NCBI RefSeq assembly: GCF_900496995.4
Contig: NC_044004.1
Location: 55,954,224-56,018,223, forward strand
Direction of reading: 5' to 3'
Length of the DNA: 64,000 nt
Origin: Aquila chrysaetos chrysaetos
Taxonomy: Eukaryota > Chordata > Aves > Accipitriformes > Accipitridae
This document shows positions 1 to 14,000 of the stretch, one piece after another. Positions within the stretch are counted from its first letter, which is position 1. The number at the start of each line of letters is the position of its first letter. Under the pieces are notes generated by a model. The model was given only the letters and a program-made list of their open reading frames with translations. It made no database searches and was not told where the DNA came from. The position numbers were made by a program, and so were the translations under genes.

Positions 1-3000
1 CGTAGCTGCCCAGTGCAAAACTGCTGCATGACATACAGCCCCCCACTTAAGCCTTCTGGGACTGAAGCTATTCATGGTTTGTCCACTGAAATGCTGGAGG
101 GGAATGAAATTCAACTCTGGCAGAGAGTCTCTCTCTTTTGGCATTAGTCCTTCCCAGTTTGTAGCTTCCTGCTCTCTCTTTTCCCCCTCTCTATGGGGGA
201 AAAATAACCCCCGAAACTTACACATAAGTTTAGCCGTTGAGTAACATTTCGCAGCTTGCTACAGGTTTCAGAGAATTACTCAAAGAGCCTATTAATTTGC
301 TTTTCAGATTTTGTAGGTGTAAAAAAGAAATGCCTAGCAAATCCTACAATCCTTCTACCGAGCCCTGCTGGTTGTGTTCCTCTCAGAGGCAAGTCTTTCT
401 GTTCCTCTCCTCGGCTGGAAACCCACCACCTTCTCCATCTTAATTTAGATTTTACTTCTGACAGAGCAACATGAGATGCACCACAGCTTCCTCAAGGGGC
501 TGCACGCTGGTCCCCACGAACAGCAGCAGAGAGTGAAATCTCCAGCAAGAGTATGGGACGAGCTCCATGCAGTGTCAGATGGAGGTGTGCTCCCTCCCTT
601 GCACAGACCCCTCGGGTTTCTCAATTTCCTTTGTTCAAGCTCAGGACCAGCACAGCCTTATTTTAGCTCAGGCTCCCCTGTCAAATCTAGACTAAGCAAA
701 CGCAGAGGGTTCATCCAGTTTTGAAATGAACTTAATTGTACTTTAGAGATAGAAGAGGGGCAAAAAACCCCAAGCCTGTGAGCCTCTGAAAAACGCTGAT
801 TAAATATAACTTGGTCCATAATGATTTGTTGCCATCTCTTGACAAAGCACATCTGGTACTGCACCTTCCACTGAATTTCATTCCTATTGTAGCTGAACTT
901 GGGGGAAGTGACAGGGGAAGGATACTAATATATCTTGGGGCTGAGAGCGAGCTGTTTTTCAAGTGAGACAGAAGCAATGAGTGTTTTGAACACCTCATAC
1001 TTCAGTGAAATCCAATTTTCTGTCACAGGTTTCACACTGAAGCAAGAATGCACTTGGAAGTCAGAGTCTGGGATGCTAAGTGGCATCTATAAACTGCATA
1101 GGAGATGAGTGCTTTCTGTGCCTTTGTTGCTTGCAGATGTACCCTTTGGTCTGCAGCAGAAGCGAGCATTAGCCGTTGGTGCAAGGCTTTGCGCTCAGAG
1201 GGCTTTGCAGAGAATCCAAATTGCAGCTTACAGTTCCCTGCGAAGGCTGAAGAAAACATCTGTGAATTCCCATGCTCGAGCAGCTCAGGAATAATGCATG
1301 CCTTCAAACATTTTGAGAAGATAGTGCATCTCTGCAGAGACAACAGCTCATGAAGGCAGGCTCGACCTTCTGCTGATATAAGCTCTGGCCAGCAAATTTC
1401 TGCATTTAACCCTTGGAGAGTGCCCCCCATGCCACATCTGCTTGCGAGCTCCAGTTGACCCTGAGGGAGACAGGCGTGGGCGAGAGCCAAGGGGTGGATG
1501 GGGGGAGCCCACATTGATAGGTTACAAACTGGGATTGTTTGGGATGGGACAGCAGCCTGCAATCTTTTGACCAGATTTGTCCTGGCAAAGAACATGATAA
1601 TAACAGCCCTCTTAAAAGGATAAAGGCAAATCCCAGCACTGAGGTTGGTGGGATCTCTGAATTCTTTGCAGCTTAATCACAGCAAAGCGATCAACCATAA
1701 GGGTAGTTCCTCAGGGGTATGTGACAAACATGCTGGCCTTGCAATACAACAAACCTACAGCTATTTATTATTTCCTGGCTGTTCTGTGGGTGCGAGACCA
1801 CAGTGGCAGCAGCAAGATGCTGCCACCCGGGCTTCTCAAATCCGACACCCTGAAAGCATTAGTGGAAGGATCCCCATTGCCCTCCAATTGAGGGCAGTTC
1901 CTTAAGGCAGAGGTCTCTGCTTCTTGGACCGAAATATTTCATTAGCTTCAGCTGAATTAGATATAGCTAAACCCTCGGATTTTGTCCAGAAGAAGTAATA
2001 TTCATTTTACCTCCTGCCCAATTCACCAGTATAAACAAATTAGAGATACACTTTAAGCATGTCACAAGCCACTCCTGGCTAAAATGTATGCAGTCTTAAT
2101 AGCACTGCATTTAGAATAAACTCCCAAGTGAGATAAACACGGTTAGAAAATAAGGCTTTTGCTCTCCTGGAAACAAAATATATTCTTTTGTCACTACTAA
2201 ATAATGAGAACATTAGTAAAAAACATCAGGAAACATTTAATAGGCCATAAGCAGAGGGTTTACTAAAAAGAACACATAACAGCAAATTTTTTCTGTCTGG
2301 GGGAGAAGAACTTGGGAGAAGCTATGCCATGCCAGAGACCAGCGCATGGCCCTGGCTGTCACTTCTGCCTCCCTGCCCCAGGAACAGGAACCATGTACAA
2401 GCACAAAAGCCTGTTTCTTAAAATAGGGTCAGTGACCTGAATGCAGGAACTGCTGGAGCTTGAAGCTTTGTTTTATTAATCAGTTTTCATGCATTTAGTT
2501 GAGGATTAGCATAGGCTGCCAGCTTTATCAGCATTAATTTAGAGTACCTTGAGGTATTGAGGACAGAGCTGTCTGCTGCTCATATAATGTCAGCACATAA
2601 CCCCCACTCCCCGCCTGCTAAGGATTAAGAAACCATTAGGCCAAAATGAACCCTTCAGATACGCAGTGCTTGTTAGGGCTTTGCAGTCACAGTGGAGGGG
2701 AAAGGAAAACACGGTGAAAGCAGCACTGGCAGGTTACTTTGCGGCCAGAGGACGGCCGGGGCCGCAGCAGCGGGGCCGAGCAGCAAGCCATGTGCGCGTA
2801 TGCTGTTGTAGTCCTGTCCCCCCCAAAGCAAAACTGATGCCTCCACAAGAGAGCACAACCTCCTAACAGCGCAGAGGCCCCCAAAGCTCGTTACCAGAAG
2901 CATCACACCTTTAAACAACAAGGCTAAAAAAATACCTGGGAAAGATGAGATGTGTCCTTTAGGCTGTGGTGCACAAGCTCAGCAGGTGCCCGTGCAGCTC

Positions 3001-6000
3001 GTTCCCCCACGGCTTACTTACCTACTGGCTGGCTAATCACCTCTTGCCAAAGCAAGTCCAGCAAACCTGAAGAGGCATTCACTCCCCTTCTGTCCCACTA
3101 GTACTTCCAAGGAATTTTTTGCCATTGCAAAGATTTCCATACTGTAGCAATCTGCACGGACCCTAGAAGCCATCTCAGGGGCAGAAAGCACCATGGGACA
3201 GTTTGCCTACGGCCTGAAATAGTCAGCTGCAGCTGTAACAACATAGCAATTAACACCTCCCTCGTTGAGCAATTAATGGTTCTCTATTTCAGAAGGACAC
3301 CTGGGCCTAAATCTGCTAGAAGAGCTGAACATCTCCAGTCATCACCTAGATCCAAGGAGGCCTGAATCAGCAACCACCACCTGCATTTGCAAACATCTCC
3401 TCCTGCCTAAATCCAGGCAGCAGGTCAGATGTTAGCAAAAAGTCTGCAGGAAACCTCTGGCAGCATTTGAGCAGTTCAAATATCTGTGCAGTGTAACTAC
3501 CTAGTCTCAATCTAAAGCACCTGTCTCCCCTTGGGCTTGTTGGATGTGCCAGAAATATTGTCAGGTGCCTTCAAGCAGAAGGGCTGGGAACTGCCGTCAG
3601 ATCAGAGGGACAATTTGGGCTCTGGGGGTGACTGAGCACCCACAGAGGCCTCCTTCTGCCAGAGCACATGGCAGACCTGGAAGAGTGACTGTACTCTTGC
3701 GTTTGTCTGTAGTACGCTCGGCATTTCCTCTGGGATGCAATTATGAGATGAGAATGAATTAAATTCAGAGGTAGGTGCACCACCTGCGCAGTAACATTGA
3801 TGCCCTACCATAAAATAAAAGACAAAAATCTCTAGAAAGGTGGGATGAGGAGTACATAATTAAAAAGTAGCTATGGTTTGTCAAAACCAGGTTTCTTTAG
3901 ACCCAAGCCCTACTTGATCCAAGAGTCTTTTTGCCAACACTGAAGCAGAGAATAAAGAGCTACCTTGGGCCTGGTGCATTTCTCAGCTGAAAACCACAGT
4001 CCTACAGACACCAGAGTTTTATCTCATGCATCCACATAGCTTGGGATCTCCCACAGCAGCTGCGTTCCCCACTGACCCCTGCCAGAGACTACAGCCCTCC
4101 CAGAGCAGCAGCCTCCCACCATATCCGAGTTAAAACCAGCTGATCACTCTGCCCAGCAGCTGTTGCTGCTTTGGCTTCTTTGGATGGAAAGAGGTTCAAA
4201 AGGACCTACCTGATCCGCTGTGCCGGGGGGTCAGAGGTGGCAGTCATGGCCTGTGAGGGACAGCAGCCTCTTCAGCCAGCACCGCAGCAGCTGGAAAAAA
4301 ACAAAAGATAAAGCTGTGAACCAGGAGATATTTTCCCATGCTGGTGTACCTTCTTGGTTGGTCGTGCCCAGGGCCAGCACAGCTGGGCTCCATACTTCTC
4401 AGGGACTTCTTATGAGAGGGTGCTGGGCATTGGTACTGCTTGTAGATTTTGGCACATCTGTCAGAGAAATGGCTTCTGGAGTCATGACTGTGACTTTGTA
4501 CCGATCTTAGAAGTGAGGGAAGGCATCTACTGATTTACTGTTTAGGTCTAAGACAAAAGTTCCCTTTACATAATTGTTCATCACACCTGTGGAAAGAGTA
4601 TGTTAATGCAGTGTTGGTCAGACTGGTGCCTAGCAGGAGGGGACTGCTATTGACAGGAATGAACCAGCAGGTACTTAATGTGTTTATTAGTGTTTTGTAC
4701 AGGCACATGGGATTGTAGACATCTGCCTTCATCAGTGCTTGAACAACAGAAGTTGTGTTGCAGAAAGACACTGAAGTTCTTCAGGAGTAATTGTTGCAGA
4801 GGTGTACACAGTACTAAAGTACAAGGGCCATCTCCAAACCCTCAGACCACGTAAGGAAACTAGTTGTCCTGAAAAACAGCTGGCCAACAAACCAGGTACT
4901 TTATAGGGCTGGGACCCAAGTTAATGCAGCTTCTGAATTGCAGCTGGGTCCACTCCGTCTGGTTCAGGACATGGGCAGTGGCCTGCGCACCTGCACTTAA
5001 CAGTGTCATCGTGCCCTGGGAGAGGCACCGTTGACTTAGAGCAGTGACAGTGCCCAGTGCTCAGCAGCAAATAAAGTCTTCTCAGGGATAAGCTTCCTGT
5101 TAATTGTTTCTTTTAAGTCCCATCTGGGGAGGCTGCCATGAAATCCAGCAAGACATTAAGACGATTGCTCTCATGCCACCTTGTGTGATTCACCAGAGAG
5201 ACAGGAGCACAGCAGTATGGAGAAGATAATTACTCTTTTGTGAGTATGTGCCTGGTTTCTGTTTGTTTAAGTGTCTGGTTCTCGGCCATTGTATTTAATC
5301 TTATTTTTAATGTCTTAAAACTTGTACAGCATGGAGAAGTTTGTACCTCAATAGGAGCTTTCGTAATACAGTGAAATACAACCATAAATGGCAGAAGCAC
5401 ATGTTGCTCCCTGGCATTTACGTATAGTGCTCTTCTCTTGCCTCATTAATTTTGTAAGCATTCGGGTTTGCTAGAAAACAGTGTAATTTATACTAAATCA
5501 TTAAAGCAAGCAAGCTGAAACGCAAACGTACTGAAACCACTCTTCCACATTGCATGTTGCTGTAGACAGAAGACTGGTTGCTTGAGGGAGGGACAGCTGG
5601 AGAGGCTGCCGAGGCTGTGCTGTTTCACTGACAAACATCTCACTGGACACATACCAAGGAGAGTTGTGGGCAGGGACATGACTACAAAACAGGGGCTGCA
5701 GTGGTGACACAGGGATGCTCTGGGCAGAAGCAGAACCACCCGCAGTCTGAGATGTATGCTCACCGTGGCTCCAGACGTTGAATAGCAGTGTGCAATACCC
5801 TGTCTCTGGTACGCTTTCTTCTTTCCATATTTTTTCCCCCCCCCCACGTGTTCAAGCAGTTCAAATCTAAGGAAAGAAAAAGGCCAGCCTGTTTTGCTTT
5901 GCGGGCTATATTCCTACGGGATGCTGCTCCTTAAAGAGCACAGCTGCATTGCTGTGAGGCAAACAAGCCCGCCCACCAGGGTTCAAGTTTGTTCTCTATG

Positions 6001-7329
6001 GGTGGCCAAAAATACACCCAAAAAACTCCCTAACCTCACAGATAAATTACCAACAGGCACGTAGCACTTCCACACTCTCCACTTGCTTGTTCTGCATAAA
6101 CACGAGAATTTTATTTTTCTTTCTCTTTGCCATATGCATTTTTAACCAGCTGCCTATCATTCCAGTTTTAGAAAATATTGCTTGGAAAAAAAAGAGGGTG
6201 CAAAGAAACTTTGCTTTTTACTGCAGGACAAATGCATTATCAGGTGTAATCCAGAGGCCTAGTCCCCTTGGTCCACCAAAAAGGACATTTCCAGTCTTTA
6301 CAGATTTGTTTTCATATTTCCTTTGACCGAAGAGATCACTAAAATCAGTGTGTATTGATAAAGTCCATTCAGCCCACTATCCACTATTCCCCTGGGAATG
6401 ACAGTAATGACTACTAGGGAAGGACCTAAAGGAAATGAGAAAGACTATACCCATAAGTAATGCTACCTGTTCAGCTTCCTCATGTGGAGGTTGCCATTCA
6501 CGTCACCGTGTTTGCTTCTGATGGGCAGTCAACACAACATTGCTTCTGAGCAGGAAAAGCAGATTTTGGAAAGAAAAGTCTTCAGCATTATTGAACACAG
6601 ACTTTTTTTATTTTTTCCCCTCTCTTTTTTACAAACAGCTCAGCTAGCAGTGTGTTTAGCTTGCTTAGCTAGAGGACACAGGTGGGCTCCTCTGCACCAC
6701 AGGTCAGAAGTGCTAGGTAGCGATGAGAGGCTCTGCAGAGAACTGATGGACATTGCAAGTCAGTTGGCTCTGCATTACTCCCTGAGAATTCCTAATTTCC
6801 CAATTTCTAAAAGCAGGAAGGGACAACAATGCCATAATTACCTTGGAAGGGCATAAAAAAGCTTAATGAAGTAATGTTTGTTGAGCACTGGAGGGTCCTC
6901 GGGTGTCGTGAGTTCTTTTGTGGCGTTACTCTATCCAGTGCTGGTTCTTCACAAAATTACAGAAACCAAGGGCAAAATTCAAAAGTGACTATTTCCACAG
7001 ACCTCGGGTTCCTGACTTTGCAGGCTGCAGCCCAAAGGCACCCCCCAAGCCTGCTTGCTCGAGCCTGCTCTGAGGTAGTTAATATTTGCTAGGTGTTGAA
7101 ATGCTCAGACACATTTCACCCTGAGGTATTTAGAGCCGTGATCTGTGGGGGCAAATGAAAGGGACGTACTAGGAAACACATTAGAGTTCTTCCTGTGATC
7201 TTGTGATTCTCTCCCTTAACATTTTTGCACAGCTTCAAGCCAATGATTAACTTTCCATTAGCAAAATTAGGGCTATAAACGACCGGGGGAACTTGCTGGG
7301 CGTGCTCTTGAAGTAACGGTTTGGGCTGA
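1..7329. other. Intergenic DNA, no gene recognised
   Basis: Mixed-composition sequence with short chance ORFs in all frames; the longest is 187 codons on the minus strand at 1032-1595, with no recognisable motif. A CpG-containing patch lies at about 2745-2800, and a poly-C run lies at 5835-5844. An AATAAAG hexamer near 5072 has no supported exon before it. Confidence 0.7.
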
Positions 7330-8010
7330 GCTGGCTCCTGCACCGCTCTGGCGCTGATGCATAGTGGGAGCGCGGAGGCTATAAAGCGTGCTATTACTGC
7401 AGTTAAAAGCCAGGCAAAACTTCAGCTCGAGGGAACACAAAGACTGGGCTTTTTTTTTTTTTTTTTTTTTTTCCCTCCGCAGTAACCGATCAACCAGATT
7501 AGGCAAGGCTGGAGTCAGCTGCCTGTGCGGCAGGCTGGCTGCCCACGGGGCACGAGCCGGCAGCCTGGCGGCAGTCTGCCTCCCCGAGGTGCAAGGAGCT
7601 CAGGTGACGTCCCACAGAGTCCCTCAAGCCAAGCAAGAACAAGGAGCCTCAGGTGGAAGAGGAGGGAGTTTTGCAAAACCACCTCCCCAACCCGACAAAG
7701 AAAACCCCCAAAATAAAACAAAACAAAACAAAAAAACCCAACCGGGAAGATAAGAGCTACGGAGGGTCCTGAGATGGTGGTGGCTGTGGCTGGCCACCAT
7801 GGGCGGGAGCGGGGAGATGGCGGGGCATCGAGCCGATGCTCCGGCGTGGCAGGGAGGGGGATGGCGCGAGTCGACGGCGCGCAGAGAGCGACTGCGTGGG
7901 TTGCACCCTCTGCTGATGCTGACCGTGGTGGTCTTGGCAGCCTCTGGGGTGGTGAGCAACGTGGAGGGATGACACAGGCGGTGTGTCACCCATGTGCCGT
8001 GGTTTGGTGA
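7330..8010. promoter_or_regulatory. CpG-rich block with TATA box, possible orphan promoter or enhancer
   Basis: A TATAAAG at 7380-7386 lies in GC-rich sequence (GGAGCGCGGAGGC just before it). A 23-T run and then CpG-rich DNA to about 8000 follow. A CRE-like TGACGTCC sits at 7605-7612. Initiation would be expected near 7410 on the plus strand, but no exon with a known protein follows. This could mark a non-coding transcript or an enhancer; evidence is compositional only. Confidence 0.35.
7450..7472. repeat. Poly-T run of 23
   Basis: A T homopolymer directly downstream of the TATA-like motif at 7380. Confidence 0.95.
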
Positions 8011-11000
8011 CCAACTGATCTCAGCTTTCAGCAGCTGCTAAAAATACGGGGAGCAGCGGTATGTACGGTAAAGCTCAGTGTTTTTCCACTTGTGTTCAGC
8101 CACACTGTTGCTCAGCTTCTGCGTTAGGGCCCTGGATACAACGGGTGGCACTTAAATAAAATTGCTCACAGGAGCAAAAGCTAGTAGGTGAGGATAAGGA
8201 TGGCAGAATCAGGTTCTTAACGATCTTGATAGAGACTGTAAGCAGCCTAAAGAGAAGCCTAATTCAGATGCCTCGGTATGCAGCCTTTTTTATTACACCC
8301 ACAAACCACCCACAACCTCCAAATTGCTATTCTTTAGAAACACCCTGCAGCATTTTCTGGTTTCCAATATAGAGCAGTGCTGTAGGCTTAGCTGCTGGAT
8401 TTGTGCATGCACATGCAAAAATAACTAATGGAGAGCTTGATCAGACAGCAGGATCTTTTCTCAAATGACACATTTTAGTATTAAAGGAAATGTATTCTGT
8501 TATCCTGCTAGCATGGAATAATGAAACTGTAGCCTTTCCTTCCCAGCTTTTTTCCCTTCCTCTCCTTTGGGTCTTGCAAAGCAGAAATGATCCCTGGCTT
8601 GTAGGCTGCAGCAACCCACAGGAGCTTTGAGAATAGTGTCAGAAACCCACAAACCCGTGCCGTTAATTGGGGACTGGATCGCTGGTGACACTTTAGAGAG
8701 CCAGGCTGTCATTTCAAAGCAGCAAGGTACTCTGCAGGTGCCCAAGCCTGACATTTCATAGCAAAGGGAGGAGGGTCCTGTACCGCTGAGAAATGTTAGT
8801 TCGGCAGCTTTGTCAAGCAGACCACTGTCTGGGAGATCAAATCCTTCTTCCTGCAGGTCTGTGCCTGTAATCTCAGTCCCTCCGCACCTCCGAGGAGACA
8901 CACGGCTGTCGCAAGGAGCGATGAACGCGCCGCTTCCATGTTTTCCTTGTAAGACGTGCATGCTGTTATTCAAATCCCCGGCTTGGCACTGCTGCCCGTA
9001 TTGTCCAGTTGCTGTAACTCCGAAATGAGAAGACTAGAGGAAAACAAGATGAGGCTGATATTTAGGCCGCCCCGTGAATTTCTGTTTTGTTTCTTGGGCA
9101 ACTGGGCTTTTGTTTTAATTGCAATCTCAATTTAAGGCACAGGAGGGAAGAAGATTGAGGGGAAAAAAACCCAACAAACTAGTTTTCTTCCCTTTTTCAC
9201 TATCGGGTGTGGTTTAAGAACAAAATCTTCCCAGAGAGCTCCTGTAATCATAAATAAATCTAAAAGGAAAAATAAAAGAAAGGCCCTGCTCCTACTAACA
9301 GCTCCTGGCTTTTAAACACACTTTAAAAATATTTCAGTGTTCTTATCTTCCTATTCATTTCAGATCTCCGTATTACCCGTTGTAACCACAATCCACACAC
9401 AGACCTGTAATGCCTTTTACTCCAGAAGCTGCAAAGCATTAAAGCCTCCAGAGATATCAGAGTTAGGGAAGTATTGCTGGTCCTTTTTCCAGGCAGAGGA
9501 ACACCTCCCGCTAGCCTTGCCCTCTCTCTCCCGGCGCTGCATTCTTCAGTGGTTGGTATTTGCAGGAAATCATGTTCTCTCCTGTATTCCCCCCATCCAG
9601 AGTTGTCATGGCAAGCCATTGACACTGGCCTCCCAATCCATCTGTAAGGCCATGTGCCAGAACAACACCTCCTCAGTGTGATGCACACCCATGTCCAACA
9701 CATGAACCATCACATTTAGCCTTGCCTACCGCTGCTTTCTGCTGTCTGGTGCACCCCAAGGAATGCCTGCCATTATATCTTAAATAGCAACCACTCCTCT
9801 TCTGCAATGCCCTGGTGCTGTAAATCACAGGGCAGCCAGCTGCCCCACAGTTTATCTGCTGTCTTTGCTCTGGGTAGATTAGATTATTCTGTGGACAAAA
9901 GTGCAGTTCAGTGACTGGGAAGTCGCTTATGCTCTTATGTTAGAAATGACTTTAGAATTGTAACTCCACATTTATTAGCCTTCCCAGCAAAGGAATCTGC
10001 TGGCATGAAATGCAACTTGCACTCTATAATAAAAACTCATCAAAACAAGAGCACTAGAAGCTCCTCAGCTTAAGCTACCTCTCAAATAAAGCTCCCTCCA
10101 AGGCTGCCCCTAGACTGCCTCCTCCTTTCTTCCCAGCTCTTCTCCAACAAGAGCCACCCCTGCCAGCCCTGCAGCAGGAGAAAATCCCTGCCATCCTCTT
10201 GCAGAGAGTTTTCCCAGTGCAACTCACTCCTACATGTATAATTCGGTTTCTTGCCTTGCTAATGATTCCATAAGCTATCTCAGAGGCCAGCCACAAGAAG
10301 CTGATGTCTCTGCAAACTGAGACTTGTTTGAAGCTTGCAGAAAGGTACTGTGCTCTCCTAGCAACCAAAGTTGTAAAATAATGTAATCATATCCAAAATA
10401 ATGCGATAAAAGATTATATGATGCTTGTATCGGGTTGTTATGGCAACTCAAATAAGCTTAAATGCATGTATCCGGCATTTCAAACAAATAACCCAATTGT
10501 ATGCGAAGTTACATTTCTAATTAATCCCATTCAGTTTACCGTCATCTCCATTCATTCATGCTACTACAGGGCTGTTGTTAGGTCTTAGTTTCATGGCCTT
10601 TACCCTGCTCCTGCCTGACCTAGTTTCTATTTTGTTTTCATGTTTCTTTTCTTTGACCCTGCTGATGTAAAACTGTTATTTCATCCCTGCATGTTTGAGT
10701 CAATAGGGATTTGCATTTCAATGCATCAACTGTAACCTGGTCTTACTTCATTTTCCTTTCTAAACAACTTTGTTGCTTTGGAAAATGTTGTTCTAAGGTG
10801 GTAGGATTTATTTAACTCCTTCCCCCTCCACGTATTTGATGAATAACCAAAACAGCACTCCCAAGAGATGAAAAATACCTGACCAAAGCCTGAGCAAGGA
10901 CGACCCATCAGCTCAGCCATGCTGGCAGCAGCCAGGATAAGAAAGCCACCCGAGGGAGGGCACACCGCAGGCAGATGCTGCAGACTCATCCACGCTGGCT

Positions 11001-14000
11001 GAATCCAGCACCCTCTCACCGATTTCAGCTTACGCCTACCAAAATAGTGGCCAATTTCTCAAGAAAATCAATTGCCTTGCTCCCAAACTCCCAATTCTTA
11101 GCACAAGACACACTTTTAAAAAACATTTTCCACGTCTTTCGATTCCTCCCTTTTGAGACTGAACAAAACTCTAATTTCCATAGAGTGCCATCCTGAAATC
11201 AGCCCATCTCCTGTAATAGTCCCAGTGGGCTTATGTGGGGAACTAATTGTTTTCTGGATCAGGGTTTTATTCTCTGGTTCATTCCTGAGCTGTGATTTTT
11301 GAAGCAATTCAAAAAGATACAATATTTAAACTGATACCTCTGTTAAAATTCAGGGGTTTGTGGGCTTTCTAAATTCCTTCTTTCCCCCCTTCCCCATCCT
11401 TGCTGCACGTGGGGACGGTGACGATTGCCGGGGGCTCGGTCTAGCCCTGTGGCCGAGCTGCGGGTAAGAGGGCATAAAGCACCCTGAAAAACCCAGCCTC
11501 CGCAGGCTGCCCCGCCGAAGACGCCAAAGCAGCAAGGCAGGAGGCGGCTGCGCCGGCGAAAGAGGAGCAGCCCTTTCCCCGCCCGGGACCCAATGCAGAG
11601 GAAGGTGGTTAATGACCTTTTCCCTCTGGTTTTCCATTACCTGCCTCCGTGCTGACAGCACGACCCGCATCCCAGGTGCCTCCCCACGCACTTAAGGTTT
11701 TTTTTACCTGCTAACCACTCACCTGAAGCAGCACTAATGTGCCAGTGAAAGCTTTGCCACTTTCAATACCTCGAAGGGAGAAAAAAAACCCAAAACAAAA
11801 CAGCAGTCAAGAGGGTGGAAAGAAGGGAATGGGGATGATGAATAACCTCAGCTGCCTCTGCAGAAGTGTATCTGGAGCAGGAACAGAGAAGCACCAGCTG
11901 CCTGGCCACTGCTCTGCCCGCCTGGGAGGAGAGCCCAGCTATACAGCCCAGGCGTAACCCACTACTCTGCAGGATGCCTCCGGCAGCACCCATTTTCCCC
12001 ATCTGGTGAAATATTTGGGGCAAACACTGCGCACTTCACGGGACAGCTCCAGGCTCTTCCCCACACAATTGTAGGATCAGCCCAAAACAAAGATAACTAA
12101 GCCCAGAAAGTGCTGCGTGGAAACCAGCCATAGCAATGGGCTAAGCCTAAAAGCATCAGAGCTGTTTGCTGTGTAAACCTAACACGCTGCCTAATTTTAG
12201 CCCTTCAGGTATGTTTATTTCTAGGCTGCAGAAAATTCCCCAGAGGGCATATGCAAAATGACGGGGGAAAAAAAAACCTTATGAAAATGTCATTTATCCA
12301 GCTTTTATTTCTTCTTTTTTTGCACGATGACGAAAATAAGAGTGGTAACATCCTTTCTTTGAAGATACGAGTAGCTCTTTGGATGCACTAAAAATGCTAT
12401 TGTGAAAGAGTTAGTACTATAGGGTTTTTAAAATAGTACGCTCTATCACCAGATTACTGGTGATAGCAGTAGCAGCATGCTTAATATTCCTAAAGTTTAC
12501 CCCTAACCTTCCAGCTTCCAGCACAACTTGGGGACTAGAAAAATTGGTTTAATTTGTCTCTGATACTCTACTAAGACCCAGGGAAATGCCTGACAGAGCG
12601 ATGTTGTGTACATCATGTGTTTCACACCAACTGTATCATCCTTCTGCACTCACAATCTCTACCAATTAACCCTGGGCTGCAATATCTTTCCTCCATCTGA
12701 GTATGATGTGAAGAACCATCCCACTAGATTCAATGGGAGCAGCCAATACATGATGGTAACGTTGAAAGACATAAAGTATATCACAAGGTAGGCATTGCAT
12801 CACACAGGTACATGTTTTGAAACCAAAGACCAGGAGCTCTAATTCCCCAAACATGTGCTGAATGCACAGTATGTGCAGCAGATGACGTTTGCTTATTTTA
12901 CGTCTTGTTTGAGCGCCTCTAAACAGGACATACGGTAGCCAGAGGATTATGCTATTTTATCTGGCCTCATCATGCTCCCTCAAAACCAATTACTTTTGTG
13001 GATTACATAAAACATGTAATTTCTTCATAAAATTAAAAATAGTCACTGGGAGGCCAACATTTCCTTTTACCCTTCTGTCGCTCCCCCTCCTGTTTCTGTT
13101 TTTACAAAGTCACCTTTAACTGATTTCCCTCCCATCCCACTGAGGTCCCTAGAAATTAAACATACTCCTATACACTTTACTCAGCATACCCAGAAACTTT
13201 GCTTTCTCATTGCCATAGGGTGCAGAGATCACTGGTAGTCAACTGTTGCATTTTTTCAACTGGGGATGGGGAAAGTGACAATACTAGATACTGAGATGCT
13301 CCTCACTGAGTCCCGTCTCACTTTGATGGGGCCATCACACGAACTGGCTGGAGGGGCTCAGCTGTGGGTGAAGGAAGGAGATTTGTGATCGTGAGAGGTC
13401 ATGGAAGAAGTCAGCATCCCTATGGGCTGGGTGAGCAGAGAGATAAAAGGGGATCTGAGGGTCCCAGACTGAAGAGGTCTGGAGTCAGCTCTGTGGAGTG
13501 GCTGGCAGAGCCTGTGAAATTCACCTGGAAATTAAGAGTGCTGGAGCCTCCTTGAAATTAAGCCTCTTGGTGTCTCCCACCAGACATCCGGACATGCAGA
13601 TCTTTAATTTAGGAGATGCTTTGGAAATGCAACACAGAGGATAGCAGAGAAGTTCGTGTGTCGGAGAAGGTTGTGGGTTTTGGGGGAAGGAAAAGGCTTT
13701 CAGAGTAAGCGATACAGCACTCGGAAGCTGGAGATTTGGAGAGAAAGGTCGGCGAGACCAGCTGAGCTGGGAGACCAGGGCAACACGGACTTGTGAGCCA
13801 TGAAAACGGCGACAGGAGATGAAGCACCCAGAGCAAATGAAGCTTCCCAGAGGAGGGGCAGTGCAGTTCTCAGGAAGTATTTTTCCACTGATCTCTTACC
13901 CAGCCTCTCTCTCTCACACTTCTACTACAGAAAGGCTTGAAGAATTTTACGATAGGATAAAGTAAATTAAAAAGTAATATTTAATGAAATATAAAGACAA

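Noticed and set aside
1032-1595. 187-codon minus-strand ORF
   Set aside because: No recognisable motif, no splice or promoter support, and overlapping ORFs of similar length on other frames; judged chance.
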